From assembly GCF_028356935.1 (NCBI RefSeq), contig NZ_CP102798.1, forward strand, positions 2,232,001 through 2,296,000: a stretch of DNA of 64,000 nucleotides, written 5' to 3'. The DNA comes from Lysinibacillus sp. OF-1. Its GTDB lineage: Bacteria > Bacillota > Bacilli > Bacillales_A > Planococcaceae. The position numbers and the translations under genes were made by a program. A model generated the notes under the pieces. The model was given only the letters and a program-made list of their open reading frames with translations. It was not told the origin of the DNA and ran no database searches. Below are positions 54,911 to 63,608 of the stretch, in pieces. Every line of letters begins with the position of its first letter. Positions within the stretch are counted from its first letter, which is position 1.

Positions 54911-55864
54911 ATGTATGAATCGACATGGATGTTTTGTTTAAAAAGAATTTTGACTTTGCCGTTTGTCTTACTAGGAGTTTCCATCCTAACCTTTGTATTT
55001 ATTCGTTTTGTACCGATAGAGCCTGCTGAGGTCATCCTACGATTGGCAAGAGTTGCTCCAACCGAGGAAGCTGTTCAGGCATTACGCGAAGAACTAGGGA
55101 CGGACAAACCTTTCGTTCTTCAATATTTGCTATGGGGAAAAGGCGTTTTACAGCTAGATTTTGGTACATCCTTTGTGAGTAAATTACCAGTAGCACATGA
55201 GCTATTCGCGAAATTACCTGCAACCATTGAATTAGCTCTTGCCGCATTTGTCCTCATTTTAGTATTCAGTATACCATTAGGGATTATGAGTGCATTGTCT
55301 AAGTATGCCATCATCGATAAAATCATTAGATTCTTTAGCATATTGAGCGTATCCATTCCAACATTTTGGTTAGGTTTCCTACTGCTCTATCTATTTAGCT
55401 TAAAATTAGGGCTCTTTCCGACAAACGGAAAGGGCACACTCGCTCATTTAGTTTTACCATCCTTCGCACTAGCATTGCCAACCATTGGTCTGTTCATCCA
55501 GTTTATTCGTTCCACTATCCAGGAAGAATTACAGCAGCAATATGTTCAATATGCGCAGCTAAGAGGATTAAAAAATTCTGTAATCCTCATACGTCATGTG
55601 TTACGAAATGCTGCCATACCTTTGACTTCCTTATTAGGTATGACGCTTGGTAGTTTACTAGGTGGAGCTGTAATTGTGGAGCAAGTTTTTAGTTGGCCAG
55701 GACTCGGTAGGTATTTAATCGAATCCATTACGAACAGAGATTACCCCGTTGTACAATGCTATGTATTGATTATTGCTGTGATCTATGTGTTGACCAATCT
55801 ATGCACAGATGTATTGCATCGTCTATTGGACCCTCATCTGATGATGAAGGACAGGAGAGATTGA
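54911..55864 (+). CDS. ABC transporter permease 1 (NikB/DppB-like)
   Basis: Permease of 317 residues, six membrane segments with a large periplasmic-side loop after the first (typical of NikB/DppB). The EAA loop reads QYVQYAQLRGLKNSVILIRH and the C-terminal GSLLGGAVIVEQVFSWPGLG is highly conserved in this group. Cotranscribed with the binding protein; start ATG at 54911, GGAGTGAG upstream. Pairs with the next gene to form the channel. Confidence 0.9.
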   Translation: MYESTWMFCLKRILTLPFVLLGVSILTFVFIRFVPIEPAEVILRLARVAPTEEAVQALREELGTDKPFVLQYLLWGKGVLQLDFGTSFVSKLPVAHELFAKLPATIELALAAFVLILVFSIPLGIMSALSKYAIIDKIIRFFSILSVSIPTFWLGFLLLYLFSLKLGLFPTNGKGTLAHLVLPSFALALPTIGLFIQFIRSTIQEELQQQYVQYAQLRGLKNSVILIRHVLRNAAIPLTSLLGMTLGSLLGGAVIVEQVFSWPGLGRYLIESITNRDYPVVQCYVLIIAVIYVLTNLCTDVLHRLLDPHLMMKDRRD

Positions 55865-55865
55865 C

Positions 55866-56678
55866 ATGAAGCGATTACGAAAAAGAAGAGATCCTATTCT
55901 AGGGTTATTTAGCTTATCCCTCCTTGTAATCATTGTCTTACTGGGATTGTTTGCACCCATTTTAATGCCACATGATCCGTTAGCTGTCGATATAACTAAG
56001 AAATTTTTAGCCCCTTCCTGGGATTACCCATTTGGTACAGATCACTTAGGAAGATGCGTCTTTTCTCGCATGCTTTTAGGTATTCGCTATTCATTAGGAT
56101 CCGCACTCTTCATTCAAGTCGTTGCTATTGTTTTAGCTGTCCTACTTGGTGCCTTTGTAGCGTTGAAAAGAGGTATAATCGATGTGGTATTTATTCGAAT
56201 ATGTGATGTTTTATTAGCTTTTCCGACACTGGTACTTGCATTTGGACTTTTAGGTGTATTAGGCCCTAGCTTAAAAAATGTTTTAATAGCCCTTATTTTT
56301 ACACAGCTTATTTATTACTCCAGAATGGTTCGAAGTTTATGTATTGGGATGAATGAAAAAGACTTTATTCAAGCTGCTAAGATTACTGGCACTACAGGCA
56401 TTAAATTAATCATTCGCCATTATATCCCTAACATACTGCCAGCTATTGTCACGATTGTGGCGTTAGATATCGGGAAAGTCATTTTAGAAATCGCTGGCTT
56501 TTCCTTTATAGGTCTGGGCGTGCAGGCGCCGATTCCAGAATGGGGCATGATGGTAAATGAAGGGAAACAATATATCCGTCAGCATCCCGATTTAATGCTT
56601 TATCCTGGGCTTGCCATTGTCCTAGTGGTGTTATTGTTTAATCATTTAGCCAATTGTTTAAAGAAGTTTGATTCGTGA
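55866..56678 (+). CDS. ABC transporter permease 2 (NikC/DppC-like)
   Basis: Second permease, 270 residues, six membrane segments. N-terminal PILMPHDPLAVDITKKFLAP and FGTDHLGRCVFSRMLLG are DppC/NikC hallmarks, with the EAA loop DFIQAAKITGTTGIKLIIRH and C-terminal GFSFIGLGVQAPIPEWGMM. It starts 1 base after the first permease gene ends, so translation is coupled. Confidence 0.9.
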   Translation: MKRLRKRRDPILGLFSLSLLVIIVLLGLFAPILMPHDPLAVDITKKFLAPSWDYPFGTDHLGRCVFSRMLLGIRYSLGSALFIQVVAIVLAVLLGAFVALKRGIIDVVFIRICDVLLAFPTLVLAFGLLGVLGPSLKNVLIALIFTQLIYYSRMVRSLCIGMNEKDFIQAAKITGTTGIKLIIRHYIPNILPAIVTIVALDIGKVILEIAGFSFIGLGVQAPIPEWGMMVNEGKQYIRQHPDLMLYPGLAIVLVVLLFNHLANCLKKFDS

Positions 56679-56689
56679 AAGGTGAAGTT

Positions 56690-57463
56690 ATGGAGAAGGT
56701 TTTAGAAGTGAAAGATTTAAACGTCAAAATTGGGGAGAAAAATGTATTAACCACTATCAATCTGACAGCCTATAAAGGGCGTGTCTTAGGAATCATAGGA
56801 GAAAGTGGTAGTGGCAAGACCATGCTTTGCCATGCCATCATGCAAACATTACCATCTATCGCACAGGTGACACAAGGGGAAGTTCTTTATCAGCAGGAAA
56901 ATTTAATGAATGTTTCGGCTACTCAATTAAGAGCATATCGTGGGCGGCATCTTTCGATGATTTTGCAAAATCCATCCGCTGCCTTCGATCGTATCCAAAC
57001 GATTGAAGGCCATTTCAGAGAAACATTAAAGGCACACTTTAAGCTGACCAAAAAAGAAATGAGACAAATAGCTCTTGATGCCTTACATAAAGTGCATTTA
57101 CCAAATTCAGAGCAGCTTTTACATTATTATCCTTTTCAGTTGAGTGGTGGCATGCTACAGCGAGTGATGATTGCCTTATCATTGGCGCTACAAGCCTCCC
57201 TCTATATTGCTGATGAACCAACGACAGCTCTTGATACGATCAATCAAAAACAAGTATTAACACTATTTGATCGTATTCGCGTAGAAACAGAAGCTGCCAT
57301 ACTTCTTGTTACACATGATTTAGGTGTTATTGCTGAACTAGCTGACGATGTGGCTGTTATGTATCAAGGAAAAATCATTGAGCAAACGAATGTCTATGAT
57401 TTCTTTGATGCACCTCAGCATGCCTATACAAAGAAACTATTACAAGCAAGAATGCTATTTTAG
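56690..57463 (+). CDS. ABC transporter ATP-binding subunit 1 (NikD-like)
   Basis: 258-residue ATPase: Walker A GESGSGKT near 35-42, Q-loop MILQNPSAAFD, signature QLSGGMLQRV, Walker B YIADEPTTALD and switch His in LVTHD. The GGMLQRVMIALSLAL wording is typical of NikD/DppD. AAAGGTGAAG precedes the ATG at 56690, while the in-frame GTG at 56675 overlaps the previous gene. Works with the second ATPase as a heterodimer. Confidence 0.88.
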   Translation: MEKVLEVKDLNVKIGEKNVLTTINLTAYKGRVLGIIGESGSGKTMLCHAIMQTLPSIAQVTQGEVLYQQENLMNVSATQLRAYRGRHLSMILQNPSAAFDRIQTIEGHFRETLKAHFKLTKKEMRQIALDALHKVHLPNSEQLLHYYPFQLSGGMLQRVMIALSLALQASLYIADEPTTALDTINQKQVLTLFDRIRVETEAAILLVTHDLGVIAELADDVAVMYQGKIIEQTNVYDFFDAPQHAYTKKLLQARMLF

Positions 57464-57473
57464 AGGTGAAAAA

Positions 57474-58274
57474 ATGACGCTGCTAGACGTGAAAAATATT
57501 GATATGCATTACGCTCAAAGACCATTTCTATTCCAGCGTAAGCAGGAAGTTCCCGTATTACAGAAGGTGTCATTCTCACTTCAGGAGGGGGAATGTCTAG
57601 GAATAGTCGGTCAAAGTGGTTCAGGAAAAAGCACATTAGGTCGTATTATTTTAGGAATCGAACGACCAACAAACGGGGAGTTGCTCTTTCAAGGTGTCAA
57701 TTTATACGAAGCACCAAGCAAGCATAAAAAAAGAATACGTAGAGATTTACAGGCAGTTTTTCAAAATAGCTATCATTCATTTAATCCGAAGCAGACGATT
57801 TTTGAAATACTCGAAGAACCGTTTCTGAATTTCGAGCATTTTAGCAAAACAGAGCGACAACATAAAGTAAGGGAATTACTAGACTGTGTAGAGTTAGAGA
57901 GAGCAATGGCTCAAAACTATCCTTCGCAGCTTAGTGGGGGGCAACAGCAACGAGTCAACATCGCTAGAGCTCTTGCGCTAAAGCCAAAATTAATTGTCTT
58001 AGATGAAGCGATTAGCAGTCTTGATATGATTTTACAGAAGAAGATTATACAGTTACTACAAACACTTCAAAAAGAGCGACAGCTTGCCTACATTTTCATT
58101 TCGCATGATTTACAGGCAACACGTTTTATGTCAGACCGTATCCTTGTCATGCAGCATGGTCGGCTAGTGGAGGAGATTGGAAAGGATGGAGCATATCAGC
58201 ATCCCGCTTCACAACAATTATATCATGCTATTTTGCCTTCACACCCGCGAGAAAGAAAACATAAAACGAAATGA
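57474..58274 (+). CDS. ABC transporter ATP-binding subunit 2 (NikE-like)
   Basis: 266-residue ATPase: Walker A GQSGSGKST, Q-loop VFQNSYHSFNPKQT, signature LSGGQQQRVNIARAL, Walker B LIVLDEAISSLD, and switch FISHD. The NikE/DppF-type start MTLLDVKNIDMHYAQR and the RLVEEIG tail are typical. AGAGGTG precedes the ATG at 57474, 10 bases after the previous gene. Last gene of the riboswitch-controlled operon. Confidence 0.88.
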   Translation: MTLLDVKNIDMHYAQRPFLFQRKQEVPVLQKVSFSLQEGECLGIVGQSGSGKSTLGRIILGIERPTNGELLFQGVNLYEAPSKHKKRIRRDLQAVFQNSYHSFNPKQTIFEILEEPFLNFEHFSKTERQHKVRELLDCVELERAMAQNYPSQLSGGQQQRVNIARALALKPKLIVLDEAISSLDMILQKKIIQLLQTLQKERQLAYIFISHDLQATRFMSDRILVMQHGRLVEEIGKDGAYQHPASQQLYHAILPSHPRERKHKTK

Positions 58275-58387
58275 TCATAATATAGAAAACACGTATACAA
58301 TGGTCATGGAGGTATGGGCTGGTAATGATAGAGGCCAGTTGGATTACCTCATTTGCTCCAAACATTAGTAAGAGTCATCTATTAAAG

Positions 58388-58418
58388 AAACGCCATTTTG
58401 CATTAGAATGGTGTTTTT
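58388..58418 (+). terminator. Terminator of the transporter operon
   Basis: Stem AAACGCCATT / AATGGTGTTT with a 9-base loop and T run, about 110 bases after the last gene. Confidence 0.78.
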
Positions 58419-58546
58419 CTTTTTATTAATAATATTAATTAGGTAATTAACTTTATTGATATTTTCATTGAATAAATTAATTTTATTATTTACTTTTTTA
58501 AATTATTTGGTATATAATCAATTTAACTTAAAGGAAGGAGTTCACT

Positions 58547-58912
58547 ATGGCTTATCAAGTAATCACAAATTGTCCTGTCTGCAGTAAAACATTAAAAATT
58601 ACGAAGTTACAGTGTTCTCATTGTCAAACGACGATTGAAAATGAGTTTGAATTGTCGAAGCTAGCATCCTTATCACAGGATCAGCTTCATTTTGTGGAAG
58701 TATTTTTAATATGTCGAGGGAATATTAAGGAAGTAGAAAAGGAACTGGGCATTTCGTACCCAACTGTGCGAGGCAAGCTAAATGACATTATCTCATCTCT
58801 TGGCTATGTCCAAAAGAAGAAAAATGAAGTAGACGAGAAAAAAATTGTAAGCATGTTGGAAAATGGCGAAATCACAACTGATGAGGCCATAAAGCTCTTA
58901 AAAGACGAATAG
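58547..58912 (+). CDS. DUF2089 zinc-ribbon/HTH protein
   Basis: 121 residues. An N-terminal zinc ribbon has Cys9, 12, 23 and 26; a helix-turn-helix-like region follows (FVEVFLICRGNIKEVEKELG, then ISYPTVRGKLNDII), and the C-terminus has a SHOCT-like helix GEITTDEAIKLLKD. DUF2089 proteins are presumed regulators. AAAGGAAGGAG precedes the ATG. First gene of a three-gene unit with the two small genes downstream, which it may control. Confidence 0.82.
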   Translation: MAYQVITNCPVCSKTLKITKLQCSHCQTTIENEFELSKLASLSQDQLHFVEVFLICRGNIKEVEKELGISYPTVRGKLNDIISSLGYVQKKKNEVDEKKIVSMLENGEITTDEAIKLLKDE

Positions 58913-58925
58913 GGAGGAATGCTAC

Positions 58926-59312
58926 ATGAAAGAGGAAATTACTAAAGTGTTAACCATGATTCAAGAGGGGAAAATTGATGCTGAAAAAGGGTCAGAGCTG
59001 ATTCAAGTGTTACAAGAGAAAGAGGAGTCAGGTAACAAATTTCTGGAAAAAACGAAGTATTTAGATAAAACGTTAAAGGTTCGTGTGGTGTCCACTGAAA
59101 ATGATAATGTCACTGTGAATTTGCCTATAAAACTTGTCAAGGCTGTGTTAATGGCTGGACACAGTATCGCTGCGAGTATTCCGCAATCGGAAAAATACGT
59201 GAAAGATATCGATATCAATCTTCTTCTTGAAGCCATCGAAAATGAATTAGATGGACAAATTGTGGACATAAAATCGGCAAACGGAGATACCGTTTCAGTT
59301 TTCATTGAGTAG
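58926..59312 (+). CDS. SHOCT-like small protein, YvlB-N-type
   Basis: 128 residues: a SHOCT-like helical hairpin at the N-terminus (MKEEITKVLTMIQEGKIDAE) followed by a beta-rich region (LKVRVVSTENDNVTVNLPIK, then LVKAVLMAG) repeated in style in the next gene. Such proteins accompany DUF2089 and DUF4097/PspC-type envelope-stress genes in Bacillales. It is 13 bases after the DUF2089 gene. Function unknown. Confidence 0.75.
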   Translation: MKEEITKVLTMIQEGKIDAEKGSELIQVLQEKEESGNKFLEKTKYLDKTLKVRVVSTENDNVTVNLPIKLVKAVLMAGHSIAASIPQSEKYVKDIDINLLLEAIENELDGQIVDIKSANGDTVSVFIE

Positions 59313-59321
59313 AGGCGACTT

Positions 59322-59603
59322 ATGATGCATGTAAAAGTGAAAGCAAAAGACGTTCGCTTTACCGTTCCTGTTCCATATGCTGTGCTAACCATTGTTCTTT
59401 CCATTTTGACTTCAAAATGGATTCAGCAAAGTGTCAACAAATGGACAAAGGCATACTTCGACAGAAAAAAAATCGACTTTTCCTTTCCATTCATTGACAA
59501 AGAAATGCTCAAGCCTATTATCAAGGAACTACAAAATTATAAAGGGCTCGTGCTAGTAGATGTCAAGGCGCAAGACGGTACAGAGGTTAAGGTTAGACTG
59601 TAA
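59322..59603 (+). CDS. Small beta-rich protein with one membrane segment
   Basis: 93 residues starting MMHVKVKAKDVRFTVPVPYA, then a hydrophobic segment AVLTIVLSILTS (about 20-31) and a C-terminal part, KPIIKELQNYKGLVLVDVKA, resembling the end of the preceding protein. Probably a membrane-anchored partner of it. Two adjacent ATGs at 59322 and 59325 are possible starts. Family not named with confidence. Confidence 0.7.
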   Translation: MMHVKVKAKDVRFTVPVPYAVLTIVLSILTSKWIQQSVNKWTKAYFDRKKIDFSFPFIDKEMLKPIIKELQNYKGLVLVDVKAQDGTEVKVRL

Positions 59604-59622
59604 TAGCCTAATAGTTAAGATG

Positions 59623-59651
59623 AGAGCATGTTTTCATAAAAAGCATGCTCT
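59623..59651. terminator. Terminator between the DUF2089 operon and the Nudix gene
   Basis: AGAGCATG / CATGCTCT stem with an A/T-rich extension, between convergent genes. Confidence 0.7.
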
Positions 59652-59658
59652 TTGTTAT

Positions 59659-60144
59659 TTAAAGAGAATTCTTTGCAAAAGAACTATCTAAATTCCACAA
59701 TTTGTCCTCTAGATTGTCTAAGCGTGTTTTTGTTCTTTTCTCAAGATAATCTGGTAGCTCATTTTTACTGAAATAGGTAAGATTCAAACTCTCACCATCC
59801 CTCATCTCTAGTATACCACTGACATTTTTCGCACTATAAAGATGAATAACTGTATAGATTTCATCCCCATTTGGATATTGAAAATAATAATCTGGCCCTG
59901 AAAAAACACCAATCAAGTCCAATTCATTCGCTACCAGTCCTGTTTCTTCATGAAGTTCACGAGTAGCAGCTTCTTCTAGCGTTTCATTCAGTTCCATTGA
60001 GCCACCAGGTAATCCCCAATCCAACGTATCTGAACGATGTTGAAAGAGAATTTTCTTATCATCGTTGACTACAAGAATTGTCGCCCCGATACTGATAATC
60101 GGTCTACTACCGATGTGTTTCCTTAATTCTGAAATATAGCCCAT
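59659..60144 (-). CDS. Nudix hydrolase
   Basis: Nudix pyrophosphohydrolase of 161 residues. The Nudix box is complete at about 47-70 (GGSMELNETLEEAATREL then HEETGL), with metal-binding Glu residues. The following SGPDYYFQYPNGDEIYTVIH and MRDGESLNLTYFSKNELP segments are shared with the broken copy at 20966-21383, so both derive from one family of uncertain substrate. Ribosome site AGGAGGAG on the minus strand. Confidence 0.9.
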   Translation of the reverse strand: MGYISELRKHIGSRPIISIGATILVVNDDKKILFQHRSDTLDWGLPGGSMELNETLEEAATRELHEETGLVANELDLIGVFSGPDYYFQYPNGDEIYTVIHLYSAKNVSGILEMRDGESLNLTYFSKNELPDYLEKRTKTRLDNLEDKLWNLDSSFAKNSL

Positions 60145-60402
60145 ATGTGCTCCTCCTCTATATTATAAAAAAACTATTCGCCTTTTTTATTATAAAGACC
60201 TCTATTTTACTTATAACCCTTGAAAATGGATTTATTGGTATAGATGAACAATCTTTTTTTGTACAAAATAATGCTCAAAAATGCAGAATAGTCAATCAAA
60301 AATGAAAAATAGCTTTTTATAATCAGTCTTTTCTGAATTTTACCTATATTGATTGTTTTGAAAACTCTATGTTAAGGTAAATAGACAAATTGAATATGCT
60401 AA

Positions 60403-60620
60403 ATTTTGGTGGTTCAAATGGGGTTCATTCCATTTGATTAAAAGGGAAGTTGGTGAGAGTCCAACACTGTCCCGCAACTGTATTTAGGAGCTCGATAACA
60501 AGGCCACTGTTTTGTTTGTCAAAATGGGAAGGTGTTATTGAAGTGTTGATTATAAGTCAGGAGACCTGCCACAAAATAAGCATCAATTGACCTACGAGGA
60601 TAGGGAGGTGTTAGCTACTG
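60403..60620 (+). promoter_or_regulatory. Cobalamin riboswitch 3 (methylcitrate cycle operon)
   Basis: AAAAGGGAAGTTGGTGAGAG, then CCAACACTGTCCCGCAACTGT, AGGCCACTG, and AAGTCAGGAGACCTGCC with a CCTACGAGGATAGGGAGG peripheral hairpin. All invariant segments of the B12 aptamer are present, and a terminator follows before prpC. Confidence 0.94.
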
Positions 60621-60682
60621 CATGATTTTTGTGAATTCCTGTAAATTCACTGTTATTTGGTCTGTCATGCTTTTGTAGATTA

Positions 60683-60717
60683 ACAACTTCTAAAAAGGGG
60701 TAGAAGTTGTTTTTTTG
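60683..60717 (+). terminator. Riboswitch-controlled terminator before prpC
   Basis: Perfect 10-bp stem ACAACTTCTA / TAGAAGTTGT with an 8-base loop and seven T, about 65 bases before the prpC start. Confidence 0.88.
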
Positions 60718-60780
60718 TTGTTCTTTCGTGTTGGAATGGTAACGCTTACAAGAATAATTAAACAAAGGGGCTGTCATTGA

Positions 60781-61902
60781 ATGGAGTTAACTTATTCACC
60801 AGGTCTTGATGGGGTCATTGCTGCTGAAACAAAATTATCTTTTTTAGACACTGTAGGAAGTCAAATTGTTATTCGAGGCTACGACTTGATTGAATTATCA
60901 CAAAGATATTCGTATTTAGACATTGTCTACCTACTACTGCATGGCGAAATTCCTACTGCCGAGCAACAGGCTGACTTACAGGACAAATTAAAAGCACATT
61001 ATCAGGTTCCACAAGAGATCTTCCAAATCTTCAAGCTCTTGCCTAATGAAACACATGCGATGGATGGACTGAGAACTGGAATTTCTGTTTTAGCAGGCTT
61101 TGATCAGCACATCAATGATCGTTCTACTGAAATGAACTTGACGCGAGCTTATAGACTTTTAGGCGGTATGCCTAACATCGTAGCCAATAGCTATCGTGTC
61201 TTAAACGGACAAGATGTTGTGGAGCCAGATAGTCAGCTTTCCTATAGCGCCAATTTTTATTACATGATTACTGGTAGAAAACCAACGGCGTTAGAAGAAG
61301 AAATTTTTGATCAGTCTCTCGTTTTATATAGTGAGCATGAGATGCCAAATTCGACGTTTACAGCTCGTGTTATTGCCTCTACACAATCTGATTTGTACGG
61401 TGCTTTAACTGGAGCTGTCGCATCATTGAAAGGAAATTTACATGGAGGGGCCAACGAGGCAGTCATGTACATGCTTCTAGAAGCCAAAACAGTAGCAGGC
61501 TTTGAAGCCTTGCTGAAAAATAAACTGCAAAATAAAGAAAAGATTATGGGCTTTGGTCACCGTGTTTATATGAAAAAGATGGACCCAAGAGCACAAATTA
61601 TGAAAGAGGCTTTGCATAAATTATGTTTGGCACAAGGGGATGATCGCTTATATCACATGTGTGAAGCTGGTGAGAAGGTGATGGCACAAGAAAAGGGCTT
61701 GTACCCAAATTTAGATTATTATGCAGCACCAGTATACTACATGCTTGGCTTGCCAATTGAAATCTATACACCTATCTTTTTTGGCTCACGAACAATTGGC
61801 TTATGTGCTCACGTCATTGAGCAGCATGACAATAACCGATTATTTAGACCTCGTGTCCATTATATTGGCGAGCGTCATAACCTTGAAGAATTGTCGGTAT
61901 AA
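60781..61902 (+). CDS. prpC: 2-methylcitrate synthase/citrate synthase
   Basis: Citrate-synthase fold, 373 residues, joining propionyl-CoA (or acetyl-CoA) to oxaloacetate. Catalytic residues His221 (LHGGANE), His260 (MGFGHRVY) and Asp312 (LDYYAAPVYY) are present, and the spacing fits Bacillus MmgD/CitA-type enzymes. The methylcitrate role is taken from the neighbours prpD and prpB. AAAGGGGC lies upstream of the ATG. The B12 riboswitch at 60403 should turn it down when cobalamin is present. Confidence 0.9.
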   Translation: MELTYSPGLDGVIAAETKLSFLDTVGSQIVIRGYDLIELSQRYSYLDIVYLLLHGEIPTAEQQADLQDKLKAHYQVPQEIFQIFKLLPNETHAMDGLRTGISVLAGFDQHINDRSTEMNLTRAYRLLGGMPNIVANSYRVLNGQDVVEPDSQLSYSANFYYMITGRKPTALEEEIFDQSLVLYSEHEMPNSTFTARVIASTQSDLYGALTGAVASLKGNLHGGANEAVMYMLLEAKTVAGFEALLKNKLQNKEKIMGFGHRVYMKKMDPRAQIMKEALHKLCLAQGDDRLYHMCEAGEKVMAQEKGLYPNLDYYAAPVYYMLGLPIEIYTPIFFGSRTIGLCAHVIEQHDNNRLFRPRVHYIGERHNLEELSV

Positions 61903-61927
61903 TCAAGTTTTAACAACTCGCCATAGA

Positions 61928-61959
61928 GCTGATGGGCATTCTGACCAATGCCTATCAGC
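61928..61959 (+). other. Intergenic hairpin between prpC and prpD
   Basis: 13-bp stem GCTGATGGGCATT / AATGCCTATCAGC (one G-U pair) without a T tract; more likely an mRNA-stability or processing element than a terminator. Confidence 0.55.
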
Positions 61960-62000
61960 ATACTAGTATATCAAATTCATGCCTTGAAGGGAAGATATAG

Positions 62001-63434
62001 ATGATTAAAACAAATGACATATCTAAGACAGATCAATTACTTACAGATATTGCGGATTATGTAGTCAATACAACTATTACAAGTGAAGAAGCATACGAAA
62101 CGGCACGCTATGTATTATTAGATACATTAGGGTGTGGCATTTTGGCCTTACAATATCCTGAATGCACGAAACTTCTTGGCCCAGTAGTACCAGGCACAGT
62201 CGTTCCTAATGGTACACGAGTTCCAGGCACTTCCTATGTTCTTGATCCTGTAAAAGGTGCCTTTAATATCGGTTGTATGATTCGTTGGCTGGATTACAAC
62301 GACACTTGGCTTGCGGCTGAATGGGGACACCCTTCCGATAATTTAGGGGGCATATTAGCTGTGGCTGATTATTTGAGTCGCGTGCGTGTTGCTGAAGGGA
62401 AAGAGCCACTTAAAATGAAAGACGTATTAGAAATGATGATACAGGCCCATGAAATACAAGGTATTCTCGCATTAGAAAATAGCTTAAATCGTGTTGGGTT
62501 AGACCATGTACTGTTTGTCAAAATTGCGACAACAGCTGTTGTGACAAAGGCATTAGGTGGCACTCATCAGGAAATTGTCAACGCCTTATCAAATGCTTGG
62601 ATTGATAATTCGAGCCTACGAACATATCGCCATGCACCGAATACGGGTTCTAGAAAATCATGGGCTGCTGGTGATGCAACAAGCAGGGCAGTACACTTAG
62701 CCATGATGGCTGTGAAAGGCGAAATGGGCTATGCAACGGCCTTATCTGCACCTGGCTGGGGCTTCCAAGATGTTCTCTTTAATAAGCAAGAATTAAAGCT
62801 TGCTAGACCACTAGCATCTTATGTGATGGAAAATGTTCTATTTAAAGTTTCTTATCCAGCTGAATTCCATGCACAAACAGCTGCCGAATGTGCCGTTCAT
62901 TTACACAATGAAGTGAAAAATCGTTTACAGGACATTGAACGCATTCAAATTACGACCCATGAATCCGCTATACGAATTATCGATAAGGAAGGACCTCTTA
63001 ATAACCCAGCTGATCGTGATCACTGTCTTCAATACATTACAGCAATAGGGCTTATCTATGGCGATATTACAGCAGACCACTATGAAGATGAAGTGGCTGC
63101 AGATCCACGTATCGATAATTTAAGAAATAAAATGGTGGTTGTGGAAAAACCCCAATATACAATTGATTACCTAGATCCTGAGAAACGTTCGATTGCCAAT
63201 GCTGTTCAAGTTTATTACAAAGATGGCACATCATCTGAGCTTATTGAATGTGAATATCCTTTAGGACACCGTTTCCGTCGTGAGGAAGCATTCCCTCAAA
63301 TCATCGATAAGTTCCAGCAAAACATTAGCACCCATTATTCCCAAAAACAATACAGTAAGATTAATGAAGTTTGTGCTGATCAAGCACTTCTTGAAAATAG
63401 TGCTGTTCATGAATTCGTTAATTTATTTGTTTAA
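62001..63434 (+). CDS. prpD: 2-methylcitrate dehydratase
   Basis: MmgE/PrpD family, 477 residues, dehydrating 2-methylcitrate to 2-methylaconitate. Typical stretches are [41 protein letters not shown] (WLDxNDT motif) and [28 protein letters not shown] precedes the ATG. Second gene of the riboswitch-controlled operon, 98 bases after prpC. Confidence 0.94.
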   Translation: MIKTNDISKTDQLLTDIADYVVNTTITSEEAYETARYVLLDTLGCGILALQYPECTKLLGPVVPGTVVPNGTRVPGTSYVLDPVKGAFNIGCMIRWLDYNDTWLAAEWGHPSDNLGGILAVADYLSRVRVAEGKEPLKMKDVLEMMIQAHEIQGILALENSLNRVGLDHVLFVKIATTAVVTKALGGTHQEIVNALSNAWIDNSSLRTYRHAPNTGSRKSWAAGDATSRAVHLAMMAVKGEMGYATALSAPGWGFQDVLFNKQELKLARPLASYVMENVLFKVSYPAEFHAQTAAECAVHLHNEVKNRLQDIERIQITTHESAIRIIDKEGPLNNPADRDHCLQYITAIGLIYGDITADHYEDEVAADPRIDNLRNKMVVVEKPQYTIDYLDPEKRSIANAVQVYYKDGTSSELIECEYPLGHRFRREEAFPQIIDKFQQNISTHYSQKQYSKINEVCADQALLENSAVHEFVNLFV

Positions 63435-63453
63435 CTTCTTTCAGGAAATTAAA

Positions 63454-63580
63454 GCCTCTGGCGAATGTCACGAATCGGGAAGGAGTTAATAAAGGATGTT
63501 AGCCTAAAATCCTCCCATCCTTGCGATAACGGCTAACTGACCTGCATCACAGCCGCTTTCGGACGTAAATATGCCGAGGC
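63454..63580 (+). repeat. Structured intergenic element between prpD and prpB
   Basis: About 127 bases closed by GCCTC-T-GGC (63454-63462) and GCC-GAGGC (63573-63580). Inside, AAGGAT (63492-63497) can pair with ATCCTT (63517-63522) and GTTAGCC (63498-63504) with GGCTAAC (63531-63537) in interleaved order, that is, a pseudoknot. GC-rich against its surroundings. I infer a dispersed palindromic element or structured RNA; no second copy is visible in this window. Confidence 0.45.
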
Positions 63581-63608
63581 ATCATTGATTATTAGGAGGT
63601 TTTTATAG

